A stretch of DNA of 64,000 bases from Coemansia sp. RSA 487 (lineage: Eukaryota; Kickxellomycota; Kickxellomycetes; Kickxellales; Kickxellaceae). This document shows positions 10,601-19,612 of the stretch, piece by piece. The stretch spans positions 100,416 to 164,415 of the forward strand of contig JANBRJ010000033.1 in assembly GCA_027577595.1 (NCBI GenBank), written 5' to 3'. Made by a program: the position numbers and the translations under genes. The number at the start of each line of letters is the position of its first letter. Within the stretch, counting starts at the first letter, position 1. Under the pieces are notes generated by a model. It did not search any database. It was not told the origin of the DNA and saw only the letters and a program-made list of their open reading frames with translations.

Positions 10601-10708
10601 TCCAGACTGCTCGCCGTCTATTCGAGACCCCAATGTTCCTCCTGCCCTTCCTCCTCCTGCTGCTTCTGCTGCTGTCCGGTGTGCTGAGGGTGTGGCTGCT
10701 TCGGTCAT
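7610..10708 (-). CDS. MAD3: Mad3/BubR1-type spindle assembly checkpoint protein
   Basis: 1032 residues from ATG at 10708 (MTEAATP); an upstream in-frame ATG at 10786 adds a hydrophobic leader unlike the family. Mad3 is a subunit of the mitotic checkpoint complex that holds APC/C-Cdc20 inactive. Visible features: KEN box at 48-50 in the family context HQKENIQPLSRGR; Mad3/BUB1 homology region I (TPR-like) at ~145-275 with DVYYRYIQWLLEVFP and RFVKMWLWYIG; a second KEN box at 391-393 (RRKENIPEAASWRG); a region ~500 with LFPAGDD and CVEEARAK resembling the family's post-KEN segment. The C-terminal half is low-complexity with long acidic runs. No kinase domain, so Mad3-like rather than Bub1-like. 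It is longer than yeast Mad3. Confidence 0.9.
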   Translation of the reverse strand: MTEAATPSAHRTAAEAAGGGRAGGTLGSRIDGEQSGKIVDFSDFEHQKENIQPLSRGRSAAILSQLYGKTDTETGLDKVDSASRQSLQPDRLSLKQREQQSMSQDSKETSSDSLEMLRVSSHLQSQNAQFQAEIAAQDPTETDDPLDVYYRYIQWLLEVFPQANGHQSVIRLVERPLKLFQEEERYRNDTRFVKMWLWYIGIVNSSQEAVFQFLMSNKIGDSLAIMYEEYAKMLESYGKTRKADEAYQLGIARRAQPLARLQRKYSDFQRRLMAHTVRDIDSQQQRNDDEDDGRISRDRSSSTNNENHSSPLQRTILGTKRSGRSTKSVAANALPASQRGSISSTASASTSRPNARIAVYSDDPHSNGENSNHTEPAMPWLDIGSDEGRRKENIPEAASWRGQKLAQRRVLTSTGRIATVAPHGTPIIEKFTVFQDSDDDGSGFKSADDYRTSSLSSAHDTKSKSKTKDKGKPKEKAVEKMVMPLEMLFPAGDDVPQCVEEARAKLPKYTFDYEQWTEQQRQAASQERQGGTRYIDTSLTIDSDDEDNGIADESGYGRHSKRKSVAVSSPTINTRVAQKDMLGIWNDASDSDSDGSLLDVNRCSNSASSRGKATADGRGRPTSVSDDDYQFTMGPVTPNVVPKGMSALPPMIPSSARPGNRFESFLDGSGVQKDENDPPTVALSSIRAARRQQQQLHSGLKPTPLATRAHTPLVSSVLRSSDNVCAPGNGLRDIDEEEEESEDDNCGDAVSRSRAAQAESLMRTLDSQKTPMAGHSRIEVFRDHPKGSAERPGPLFSSNAGSRAEKGRNAAEIGSLDTDYPPIPPPASVRKASSSMYYSTPGYSRTATGFSVSGAELTGVSGFTGISTIGGQTASLLIPGGSTGRQYEEYGIEEEDDEEEDDDDVASAEHSGYRRFSGASVQTPMRKRLSMAAKDLGKITPRFPKNPTDEQDLYGGYSRNAASELEDEDEDDEDVDDDDEDPCTENMGEFGNLDSQMNELQMELGANFSSQQSSATPGKPSASTPMFSVFRD

Positions 10709-11139
10709 AAAAAAAGTATAATTGGAAGTAATTAGTAAAGACAGTTTTTTTTGTAAATTTGCTATAGTATGGATTATTGAAAACAAGCGAAAAGGGTAAA
10801 TAAGACTAGAGAAACAGCTTTGAGAGAGCCTTGATATGCAACCTTTGTTTACATTAAGCGATGATTTTTCTGTTGACAGTGCAACAAATTGTCTTGATTG
10901 ATTAATAAATTAAATTATAAATGACTCTAGGTTTGGAAGAGATGGCTGAAAAAGTGTTGGGAGTCGAAAAATCAATGCTATTAATATTGGCTTCATGTGG
11001 TAAGCTTTAAAGACAGCAATCGTAAAGCAATATATGGAGGCTCTGGTATACATCACCACTTTTAACCATGTAAATATTGTAAAGTACAATTTTTTAGCTG
11101 CGAGTTAAGCAAACTGTAATATATCTTGTTTGGAATGGC
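10709..11139. other. Intergenic region, no gene seen
   Basis: AT-rich sequence upstream of the Mad3-like gene and downstream of the decayed nuclease gene. No ORF or RNA gene recognised. Confidence 0.4.
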
Positions 11140-11872
11140 AATCACGCAGCTGGCCCTTTGTGGAATTTTACCATCGATACGCAAGCTATCAGCAATATGA
11201 TCAAAGTTTAGGGATTTAAATTTTAGCCGATTCTACATGGACTCATGCCAAACTTTTCAACCTCGGCCATCTCTACAAGCACCCTACATACATTACTCAT
11301 GCACTGCAAGTAGTAATGGGATTTCTCTGTTAGCACTTGTTTGTCAGCAATACTAGTCTGGCTGGGACTATCATCAATAACCTCACGTGTTCCTTGCTAA
11401 CAATCGGGGCACACCGTTGCTGTTTTCTAGCTATCAAGCAAATGCACTTTAAAGCCATGTTTGCGAAGTATACATCGAATGCGGAACAATTTACTGAGGT
11501 TTGAATCCTCGTCTACTGATGCATCAAAACTTCCCATGATAAATACCATAGTCTTCCTGTAACACTCCTTCAAATAGTTTACCCTACTCTCGTATATTTG
11601 CTTATTCTTGAGATGCCCACTTAACCGAAGCTTCCATCCTGGAGCTTTGTCGCTAGACTGACTAGAAGATATAAAGCTGCGTAGGTTTATCTGGTGAGCC
11701 GCCCTTTAGCGAATTTATGTATATTCAGGCAGGCTTTTTGGCGCCGTTTTTCTGTCACACCTTGTGAATTTCCTCTTAGCTGTGGAGGTTTCACCAATAG
11801 CGTTGCTTAGCAAACTCTGCCAGTTTAGCAGATTCATTATAAAGCAAGTTGAAGTACAGGCAAACATAGCAA
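11140..11872 (-). pseudogene. Decayed Fanzor (eukaryotic TnpB-like) nuclease gene, C-terminal half
   Basis: No intact ORF, but conceptual reading of the minus strand gives a continuous family-like protein broken by several in-frame stops and one frame change. Upstream part: SSDKAPGWKLRLSGHLKNK, then YRKTMVFIMGSFDASV, then KHGFKVHLLDS-stop-KTATVCPDC. This order resembles the Fanzor/TnpB segment 'VxxxGxxxxS ... VxxVDEFRTSxxCxxC' with the first half of the zinc ribbon. Next comes SHYYLQCMSNVC (second half of the ribbon), and after a frame change near 11220, LNFDHIADSLRIDGKIPQR, matching the conserved tail LNFRHIxxxLRxxGxxPxRF. The NRD catalytic triplet itself is not readable, and the RuvC-I region is not found. 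It is inactive. Family assignment rests on motif order seen by eye. Confidence 0.6.
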
Positions 11873-12391
11873 TAACAATTTTCTAAATGAGTTGGAATTA
11901 AACAAAAAATAATTATATGCTAGAAAAAAGAGTCAAACTTGAAGAAAGAGAAGAAAAGAACGGATGTATTCGCCGATGAAGACAAAAAGCAGGCAGCCCG
12001 ATTTTTGGAAGCCAAAACAAAAGTCAGTGGCACTACAGCTTTATAGTTTGAAATGGAAAATATGTTACAGCGCATTCATACATCTTAAAGGACTAGGTTT
12101 TCTTTGGAAAGAGAGTTTGTGTTTATTCCAACACAGTTTGACTGAATCGTCGCGCTGTAATTAAAACTTGGTATTTCGTAAAAAAAAAAAGCAGATAAAA
12201 TAATAACTTAACTAAATTAGCAAGTACTACCGATACTATACCTACCCCAATCAAAAGTTTCAAATGCATTATGCAGTCTTAATTAATATAACAGAAGATA
12301 TATGGCAATATAAGCAAGAACTTTATAAGAGATGGTGACAAAACTACTAGGTTAAAAAATTTTGCGCTATCCTTCGGCCTACAGCTTTCAG
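11873..12391. other. AT-rich intergenic region, no gene seen
   Basis: Lies between the nuclease relic and the microgene promoter. It may hold eroded N-terminal parts of the nuclease gene, but I could not read any conserved motif. The ORF at 11964-12164 has no recognisable features. Confidence 0.35.
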
Positions 12392-12416
12392 CGATATATA
12401 AAGGAAACATTTGCTG
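12392..12416 (+). promoter_or_regulatory. Conserved TATA promoter core of the MSSNG microgene family
   Basis: CGATATATAAAG followed by AACATTTGCTG. The same core recurs at 28322, 30523 and 33226, about 133-136 bp before the ATG in all four cases. Here the leader between TATA and ATG has diverged, so the TATA and CATTTGCTG parts are what selection or recent ancestry has kept. Confidence 0.65.
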
Positions 12417-12527
12417 GCTTCAAATTCCCAAATAAATATTAACCTCATTCAAGCAACAGCAGCAATATTCTTCTAATAATTAAACAAAAGCAACCGACTT
12501 GCCAGTTTTATTGAATAAACCATCGAC

Positions 12528-12695
12528 ATGAGCAGCAACGGAAACGGAAATAACAATGAAGCAGTTAGAGCCGCAGCTCAAGCAGTAATAGCAGCAGCAA
12601 GAGCACGAGCGGATGCAAACAGGCGGGCACGGGAAGCGGCTGCAGCGCAGCCCGTCAGAAATGATTCTGGCTATTCTACTGGCAACGGAAATTAG
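12528..12695 (+). CDS. MSSNG-family microprotein, Ala/Arg-rich type
   Basis: 55-residue ORF starting MSSNGNGNNN. The middle (about residues 11-42) is Ala/Arg-rich with no helix breakers and probably one long helix. The end is RNDSGYSTGNGN. It is a diverged paralogue of the 52-residue protein at 33364, sharing the start, the Ala/Arg helix and the DSGYS tail. Its start MSSNG is also shared with the Pro-rich microproteins at 28461 and 30661. Support for expression is the strong TATA core about 133 bp upstream. No signal peptide or known domain; function unknown. Confidence 0.6.
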   Translation: MSSNGNGNNNEAVRAAAQAVIAAARARADANRRAREAAAAQPVRNDSGYSTGNGN

Positions 12696-13452
12696 GCTTT
12701 TTGCAGCATTAGGCTATGGCCTTGCTATCTCCCACTCAAACGTGAGTTTACACTTGGTTGACCAGTTACTTATTTGTCGATATTGCGACCCCTTATAGCC
12801 ACAGGTATCAAGGCAAATTGTAAAATCTCCAAAGTTTCACGTATCAATCAGAATATTCTTATAAAATATTTAGAAGTTTAGTTTGTTTTTGTTTTTGGAA
12901 ACAATGAAATAGACAAACTAAACTATTGCTAAGCCCGATACTTATATTAAATCTAAATCTAAATACAAGTCTGAATGATATAGTGCAAGTAGTATTGTTG
13001 AATTGCAAGCTGTTTGATCTTGGAGAACGTAGCAGATAAGCTGGACCCTTGCACTATTGATGGGCCGGAAGCTTTACTTATAGCTGCTTTTGCAACAAAA
13101 TTTTTACCAAAGCATGCCCTTTCTAATTTCTTGTTATATATTAAATATAAGTTCAGCTATAACAAGTATGCTATTTCAAAGTGTTGAGTCTCAGTATGTG
13201 TCCCTTTTTCCTTAGCTATAACTATCAACTATTTAATTAGCGTTGGTATAAAAATACGGCTTTATTTCATGACCATTGATATGTTTTAAATTCGCCACTA
13301 TACTCGGGGTAGTTAGCATTTTATTATAAAATTTGAGAAAACTAATATAAAATTCTAAAGTCAATCATAGTCACATCTCTGGCTAATCCAAGCTAGTGCA
13401 ATCAAAAATTTGACAATCACGGGAAAACAAGAAGGTATCATATAGATCTTCA
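12696..13452. other. AT-rich intergenic region, no gene seen
   Basis: Between the 3' end of the microgene and the first beta-grasp-like gene on the other strand. Contains a short TCTAAATCTAAATA-type repeat near 12950-12966 and nothing else recognisable. Confidence 0.35.
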
Positions 13453-13731
13453 TTATCCCTCTTTAACAACATATTTAAAATATACTATATTAGCTGTATC
13501 AGCCAAGCTCTTGAGCGTCGTATTACTGTTAAAGGATTTATCAGAACGTATCAGATACACTGCTGGGTTTTTAGCCGAATGTAGGTTCCTGTTACCGGCA
13601 ATGTAAGTCTTTAGATCACCAACAGTGGTAAGAGATTGGCACGCACTTTCCTGAATGGTGGGCCTCTTTGACTCGTCATCTTCGTTAGTAAGCACAATCT
13701 TACTAACATGAACTGTATTTTTTGAAGCCAT
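13453..13731 (-). CDS. Beta-grasp-like small protein, family member 1
   Basis: 92 residues, ATG at 13731 (MASKNTVHVSKIVL). Family pattern over five paralogues: [KR]-[IV]-x-L at the start, RPTIQ-x3-C-x2-L, T[VI]-x-DL-x2-YI-x-NxNLH, NP-x-V-x-LSR-x-DKSF, TTLKSLAD, then a final strand. The order strand, helix (TVGDLKTYIAGN), strand (AVYLIRSD), TLKSLAD turn, final strand (IVYFKYVV) parallels the second half of ubiquitin. No Gly-Gly end, no signal peptide, no known catalytic motif. A TATTATAAAGG box lies ~120 bp upstream (13848-13856). It sits 4 kb from the other four copies. Function unknown; the fold is an inference. Confidence 0.75.
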   Translation of the reverse strand: MASKNTVHVSKIVLTNEDDESKRPTIQESACQSLTTVGDLKTYIAGNRNLHSAKNPAVYLIRSDKSFNSNTTLKSLADTANIVYFKYVVKEG

Positions 13732-14481
13732 TGTTATGTTAAAGATATTCTGAACTGCAGAAGCTCTGGTTGTATGTTAAATGTGGATTAAACTGAATGC
13801 TGCTGGTTTATGTAGATATGTTTGGCTGCTGGTGGAAAACGGTGACCTTTATAATACCCCTATCAGCTTTGCTGTATAAAATCACTTGCAAGTAATTGAT
13901 ATGGTTTGAAATTCTCCACTAGAAATGTCCCGACTTACAGCTTTGGTTGTACTGATTTATGCACTCTTCGGTCATTATCACACATAACAGATACAGATGT
14001 ATTTTGAAAAAGGTGGATTTATCGAGGCTATTATTATTACTCTATGTATTTGAGGCACTGTGGGTGACGAAACTATACATCATGTGTTTGTACAGTCAAC
14101 TCTATAGACCCTAGTCTGTGAATTTTTATTTTTAAACTTGCAGTTATAGCTATACTGCAAGAATTGTTTTCAAAGATTGGGTATGCAACCTATCTTTACC
14201 AATAGGTTTGGATATTGAAACTGTCATGCACTACAAAATAATAACCTAAATGAGTACTAAACATAGGTTATATGTTGGCAACAGGAAATCCCTAGAAATT
14301 TATATTTAAAAAGGAATAGGGTTGTTGCCCTCTGTTTTTGGCGCTAAAGACACAAACGAATTTCTATTAACATCCCAAATCCAATTTTTATCCATTTTAT
14401 ATTTAGTAACAAGACAAAATGTGTAAATCAAGCAATGTGCGCAGTTGACCAAGTTACCAAATGGGCTTACAAACGATTGGT
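13732..14481. other. AT-rich intergenic region
   Basis: Contains the minus-strand TATA element of the gene ending at 13453 (near 13848-13856) and the 3' flank of the LPMO-like gene. No other gene seen. Confidence 0.4.
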
Positions 14482-15420
14482 CTAGGACGAACGATAACGG
14501 CATTTTCTGGATCCTGGGTCGCTATCAGTTGTCGACTCAGCATCAGAACCATTGACTCCAGTGGATTTGGGGGCAGAGTCGTCAGTGGTAGGCTCCGGAA
14601 CAGCAGGGGCCGAGGAAACAGGAGCTTCATCCTGGACAGACGAGCTCTCATCCTGGGCACCGTGTCCCACAGGTGGAGCAGCGGATGTAGCGTCGTCAGA
14701 GGAACCAGTGGCGGATGCTTCAGAGGATGTGCTATTGCCACTGGATGCGTAGGATCCACTAGGTGAAACAGTAACCATAGGTGCGTCCTCATAATAGTTG
14801 ATGCCGGTGTCATAGTTGCCGTTGAATTCGGGGATGGTCGGGTACCCGTTGTGATCTGCAATCACCATCTGCTTGCCCGTGTACGATGAAGAGCTTGATC
14901 CAGTGATCGCTACATCGGCGCAGTTCATATAGAACTCGCGGTTACCGATGGCGTTGACCCATGACCACGCAAAGACGACGCTTTCAGAGTTGGGCAATTC
15001 CTTGGGAAGCGTAAAAGTGTAATCCAGAACCTCCGGAGTGTTGCTATCACTTGGCCCATTAAAGAAAAAGTACCGTAAAACCTCGTATACAACAGCAAAC
15101 GTCTTTCCTCCGTCGTATGAAACAGAGAACTGAGCGTGGCCACCACCGTGGGCTGCGTCGTTATTCAAAAAATGGACGGTTATGGACTGGCCAGCAGTCC
15201 ATGTGGCGACAGGCGACGGCCACGGCGTGTTGGACTTGCAAAGAATTCCGTCAGAGGGAATGGGGTTCTTGATGTTGTAGTCCCAGCTGGCGCCGGCCGG
15301 AAGAGCTGGGGGCTTGGTTACACATGAGGCGCTGAAGCGCGGACAGGGATCGGACATTGTCATGTGTGCTGACGCCGAGGCGACAAGTGCGGCGGTGATT
15401 GCAGTGAATTTGAACAACAT
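14482..15420 (-). CDS. Secreted LPMO-like copper enzyme (AA11/chitin-binding type-4-like)
   Basis: 312 residues. The signal peptide MLFKFTAITAALVASASA is cut just before H19 (HMTMSDPCPR), giving the mature N-terminal histidine required for the copper brace. The second brace histidine lies in HGGGHAQFSVSYDGGKTF (H91 or H95). The domain closes with VFAWSWVNAIGNREFYMNC, typical of the fungal LPMO-like family with N-terminal HM. Expected activity: oxidative cleavage of chitin or another polysaccharide outside the cell. Residues ~215-300 are a Ser/Thr/Asp-rich linker with no C-terminal binding module. This GC-richer gene is an ordinary gene inside an AT-rich accessory block. The AA family number is uncertain. 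Confidence 0.82.
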   Translation of the reverse strand: MLFKFTAITAALVASASAHMTMSDPCPRFSASCVTKPPALPAGASWDYNIKNPIPSDGILCKSNTPWPSPVATWTAGQSITVHFLNNDAAHGGGHAQFSVSYDGGKTFAVVYEVLRYFFFNGPSDSNTPEVLDYTFTLPKELPNSESVVFAWSWVNAIGNREFYMNCADVAITGSSSSSYTGKQMVIADHNGYPTIPEFNGNYDTGINYYEDAPMVTVSPSGSYASSGNSTSSEASATGSSDDATSAAPPVGHGAQDESSSVQDEAPVSSAPAVPEPTTDDSAPKSTGVNGSDAESTTDSDPGSRKCRYRSS

Positions 15421-16547
15421 TTTCTTTATAACAGCGTATTAAAGGTCAACGTAAGGGATTAGAGGGAGGAAAGTAGGAACAGGCAAGCAACTAGCTAAAG
15501 GAACGCTTAATACGGCCAGCGTATATAGCTGCAAGGAATTTAAGAAAGGAAAATGTGGCAGGGGTTTGAAAAGCGAGAACAAGAACAGGAACTGAAGAAA
15601 ATCTCGAAAATTTTGGAAAGTTCTCCTCCAGACCGCTCTGTCTTTATACAAAATAGGCTTGTTTTTAACATCAGCTTGCCGGGGTGTGTGAAAAGACAAA
15701 CGGTCCACATATCTTTGGTGATGGAAAACGCTGGCAATGTGATAAGTGATTGGCAGAGCATGATCTTTGCCTTTTCTTCACTGTGAAAAAATAAAGAAAT
15801 ACAGATCCCAGTATCGAAATATTTTGTTCTTTTTTCGCTGCACGTGTTGCTTTGCCTGCAGCTGCGTGTGCATGTGTGACAATGAATGATTTATTGTGGA
15901 AAGGGAAATGTGCAAAAGATGCCAATAAAAAAATACAACCTCGTTGCAACCGATGGCTTTTTGTCATTGGATTTCCCTTTCCACAGGCATGTTGCTGTTG
16001 CCAATGTTAAATTGGGATGATCTATCTCGTCTTTTGGATGGGAGTAGCAAGAATAAAGCACGCTCAAAGACAAAAGTTGGGATAATTTTCCAAAATTGTA
16101 TTAACAAAAAAGAAAGCAACTCTATTGACTATACAAAAAAACGAAGCGATTGCTTAAAAATGATAATGATAACGGATCACCTTGTTAGCCGATCAAAAGC
16201 GTTTTCCCAGGGCATTTTACCTGTCCTCTGCTATCTTTTAGTAAAGTTGTTTAAAACCATGTCTTTGCGCTGCTTGTTTTATACATTGTATTTTGACATT
16301 AATTTCAATCACTGTTTTCCTCTGTTCAAATTCACTGACGGTATTTCGTTATCGGGAGAAAGAGATGCAAAGACTCAACAATAACACAATAACATATTAC
16401 GTTCCTTGTTAAATGGAGTGTAAATTACTAGTGGTTGCTAGAAAGTCTATTTAAATGGATATTCATTCCTGAGGATTTTTCTTGGCTCCACACTCACTGG
16501 ACTGACTTTTCAACCATTTTATCAGGAATTATACTGTCTAAAACATA
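15421..16547. other. Intergenic region upstream of the LPMO-like gene
   Basis: Mostly AT-rich. Contains the minus-strand promoter of the LPMO-like gene and a perfect 14-bp inverted repeat (15896-15909 with 15971-15984). A TATTTAAATGG element near 16449 may serve the small ORF at 16548. Confidence 0.4.
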
Positions 16548-16679
16548 ATGTTGTATCCACGCAGGTGTATTAATGGTCATACGGGGATTATTGAGAAACG
16601 TGGAGGCATGCGAGAGGCAGATGGGTGTATTTGTCTAACAGCCAAACAATGTCTCAATTGCAAACCAACTTTTGGATGA
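16548..16679 (+). CDS. Possible Cys-rich microprotein
   Basis: 43-residue ORF beginning MLYPRRCINGH. The second half has the spacing C-x-C-x5-C-x2-C (GCICLTAKQCLNCK). The ORF at 17095 shows the same spacing and similar residues (RCICIAGADCPYCR) at nearly the same distance from its end. A TATTTAAATGG element lies about 98 bp upstream. Two similar neighbours raise the chance that it is real, but the ORF is very short and has no recognised family. Confidence 0.3.
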   Translation: MLYPRRCINGHTGIIEKRGGMREADGCICLTAKQCLNCKPTFG

Positions 16680-17094
16680 CCCATTATAGAATAAAATGCT
16701 TGCGGCAACAGTCAAAAAGTAGTTGTAATTTGGCCTGTTTTGCTCAATTAATATGACCAGGGTTATAAAAAATTCACATTTGTTGTTGACATTATTAGCG
16801 TTTCTCTGATATTTGTTCACATTTACACACGCCATTGTGAAATTGTAAATACAGTGGAGGATAAGTAGCGATTATAGAATAGCAGAATATTTATCTAGTT
16901 TAAATATGCTATTAAGATGCGCTTCATGTAATCGACAGAATGACTATTTAACAAACAAGGTATACATACAAATTAATTCAGCCCAACTCAATGGGTGCGA
17001 CAGGCTACACTCCAATAGAAGCACCAAAACTATAGAAAGCAAAACATTATGTCTTATCTATATATATGTGTGTAGTAATGAGCATACTGGTACA

Positions 17095-17223
17095 ATGGAT
17101 AAAAAGAAGGGAATGATAGCTATAAGGAGGTGTATTTGTATAGCCGGCGCCGATTGTCCATATTGCAGATATCTTGCCTTTAGAAAGGAGCTTGGATGGA
17201 AAAATAAGCATAATGTGTCATAA
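17095..17223 (+). CDS. Possible Cys-rich microprotein, second copy
   Basis: 42 residues starting MDKKKGMIAIRRCIC, with the C-x-C-x5-C-x2-C spacing shared with the ORF at 16548. The frame is open back to an ATG at 16906, which would give 105 residues including a CASC pair. I prefer the shorter form because only this part resembles the neighbour. Metal binding is possible; function unknown. Confidence 0.3.
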   Translation: MDKKKGMIAIRRCICIAGADCPYCRYLAFRKELGWKNKHNVS

Positions 17224-17683
17224 ACTGAACATGTCCTTTTAAACGTAAATTTGATTAGGTTAGCCTCTTTTTTTGTCCATAAAGTAATGTGGACTAAAAT
17301 TTCAATAACAATGTCAACAAAAGAGCAAACCTTACAAAGCATTGTTCTCTCTTTCTCTTCTCACTTACTTTCTGGTTTAGGTACTCTAGCTTTTACATAT
17401 TACTCTATATTATTTTACACGCATGTTTTCTAACCAGTATTATACTACATTTCTCCTTTAGCTATGTTTGCAACTGGACATAAAATTGCTTACATTAATC
17501 TAATGTGATAAGGCAACGCTTTATATTTTCTAGTTCATAGCCTTTTGCTCACTTTTCTCCATCTTCTTTAAATTTCAGAGCAATAATCGTTTATTGTTTA
17601 GAACATTGCTCAATGTACATGGTGCATCTCTCTAGCGTTATATACTGGCAGACACTTGTTGTTCGTGCATACGCAGCGAATTA

Positions 17684-17981
17684 TTACATAGGACGACTAG
17701 GTTCTTTTCCAACACCATATGTAAACGTTATTATGTTGTCATCATCAATCAGAGTTTCAAGCTTTATATTGCTATGAATATTTTTTTACTGTGGCATGCC
17801 CCAGATACATGGCTGGTTTTGTTCTTTTATGCAATTTTTTGTTTCCGGCAATGTGTGTTTTTAAATGGCCAATGGTACTAATATTTTTACACATTTTCTT
17901 CTGTATAGTGGGCGTCTTTGATGGATCATCTAGACTGATAAGCACAATTCTGAATATATTCTTTTTGCAGTTTGCAAGCAT
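17684..17981 (-). pseudogene. Beta-grasp-like family member 2, frameshifted
   Basis: From ATG 17981 the frame reads MLANCKKNIFRIVL, then PTIQKKMCKNISTIGHLKT and HIAGNKKLH, the family's N-terminal half. It then stops soon after HATVKKYS. In the next frame the family's C-terminal half resumes (IKLETLIDDDNIITFTYGV) and ends at 17684. The break lies at a run of seven A/T near 17780, so either a true one-base frameshift or a sequencing error in the homopolymer. Confidence 0.65.
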
Positions 17982-18228
17982 TGCTGCGTCAATATGCTTG
18001 AGAGTTTGTAAAGATTTGGATGTTATGAATAATGTGCAATACAATGGAGAGCTAATATGTGATTTATTCAGTAAAGTATTATCGGTTGATGAGGATAAAG
18101 CGTGGATACTAGTGGAAAAACTGTGAGCTTTATATTATTTCTATTTTGTGTACCCGATCATTTTATTTTCAAAATAGATATACTATTAATAGAAACCACC
18201 GCTTGCGTTTGGTTATAGTACTTTCACT

Positions 18229-18246
18229 ATATATATATATATATAC
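18229..18246. repeat. (AT)n microsatellite
   Basis: A run of alternating AT dinucleotides in an intergenic stretch. No sign that it belongs to a gene. Confidence 0.6.
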
Positions 18247-18633
18247 GTAGAGAATATAGATACGGTCATGGGACAGATATTTTTATATAGTAATATTTAT
18301 GCAGGGGTAGGACATAACGTAGATAACAAATATACGCTCCATCTATATCTTGCTTTTTTAATCAGTCAGTAGGATGCATTGCTGCAGCATGAATTATGAC
18401 AATATCGCGTTTCTTGATTAGCGCTAGTGGAGAAATTCAGTTTCATATCATAGAGATAATCCTATTCCCAAGTATCTCTTATATTCAAGTCAACAAGCAT
18501 TTTATTTTGAAACCTTTAAAAAGATAAAATAAAATGTTTAATGCCGATTACTTGAAATTCCATGTGCTTACAGTGGTATTGTAGGCGAAAATAAACTTGG
18601 CAACAGCAGATAAACGATGCTGAATTGTGTATT

Positions 18634-18930
18634 CTAGTTTATTTTTTCTTTAACACCATACGTAAAATGTACCTCATTGTACTTATCAGCTAAACTTTTG
18701 AGCGTTGTCTTGTTAGTAAATGATTTGTCTGTTCGGCTCAAATGCACAACGGGATTGTTTGCTGAATGTAGGTTTTTGTTACCAGCAATGTAATTAGATA
18801 GGTCTTCAACGGTGACCAGTTTCTTACACGCACCTTCCTGTATGGTGGGTCTCTTTGAACCATCATTTTCATTGGTAAGTAGTATCCTATTTACATGCTC
18901 TTGATATGGTGAGCTTAGTGTCAAATACAT
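18634..18930 (-). CDS. Beta-grasp-like small protein, family member 3
   Basis: 98 residues, ATG at 18930 (MYLTLSSPYQEHVNRILL). It is closest to member 1: SKRPTIQEGACKKLVTVEDL, YIAGNKNLHSANNPVVHL, SRTDKSFTNKTTLKSLAD, final strand NEVHFTYGV. The first ~11 residues differ from the MAS/MAP starts of members 1, 4 and 5. A TATTTAAAAGCTG box sits ~125-130 bp upstream (about 19053-19062). Same strand as the rest of the cluster. Fold inferred from pattern, function unknown. Confidence 0.72.
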   Translation of the reverse strand: MYLTLSSPYQEHVNRILLTNENDGSKRPTIQEGACKKLVTVEDLSNYIAGNKNLHSANNPVVHLSRTDKSFTNKTTLKSLADKYNEVHFTYGVKEKIN

Positions 18931-19612
18931 GGTTGTAGGAATCTAGTTGGTTTAAGTAATATACTGTTGAGGTTGTCCTGGTTATCGAAAAAGTATTGGT
19001 TGAAATGTTAGCTGTTGATATGGATAATCATAGCTGTCTAAGGAAAAAACAGCTTTTAAATACTGCCCTCAACACTGTACTATAATCTCATTTACAAAAA
19101 AATTGATGGAAATTACACGTTTGTTAAAATATAAAAGCATTGATTTGAAACTTCCGCTTACTATTAATAATATTATGCCTTCTATTTATAAATATAAATG
19201 ATATGGTTACAATCAACCAAATGATTGAATGTTCCAATTTTATATTTAGTTGGCAGGGGTAGGGGACAAACTGTCGGTGAACTGTGCTGAACCTTAAATA
19301 ACAGCAAAGGAGTAAAGCCTGAAGCAAAACTTCTTTACAATAGTTAACACGTTACTTTCAAATTTTGATTCAAATATAAAACAAAAAAACTAAAAAAGAC
19401 ATTCTTTTCTCTTCCTTTGAAAATCCACTTTTTACATTTTATGTCTTTCCCATCAACTTAGTATAGAATGTAACTTTTTGTAATCAAAGGATCTAGTATA
19501 TCTATATGTTCTAGTTTATTTTATTGTTATTTAACCTCTTTCATACAAAGCCAATTTACTGGAAGGGAATAAAATTGTAAAGACTGCGTATTAGACAGGG
19601 CTGTAAAAGAGT

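Noticed and set aside
11490-11520. GGTTTGAATCCTC, similar to a tRNA T-loop
   Set aside because: No acceptor or anticodon stems around it; it lies within the decayed nuclease reading frame.
15896-15984. Perfect 14-bp inverted repeat with a 61-bp loop
   Set aside because: No flanking duplication, no second copy, no gene association; could be chance or a simple hairpin.
16635-16835. 66-codon minus-strand ORF
   Set aside because: Overlaps the more distinctive Cys-rich ORF on the other strand and has no recognisable features.
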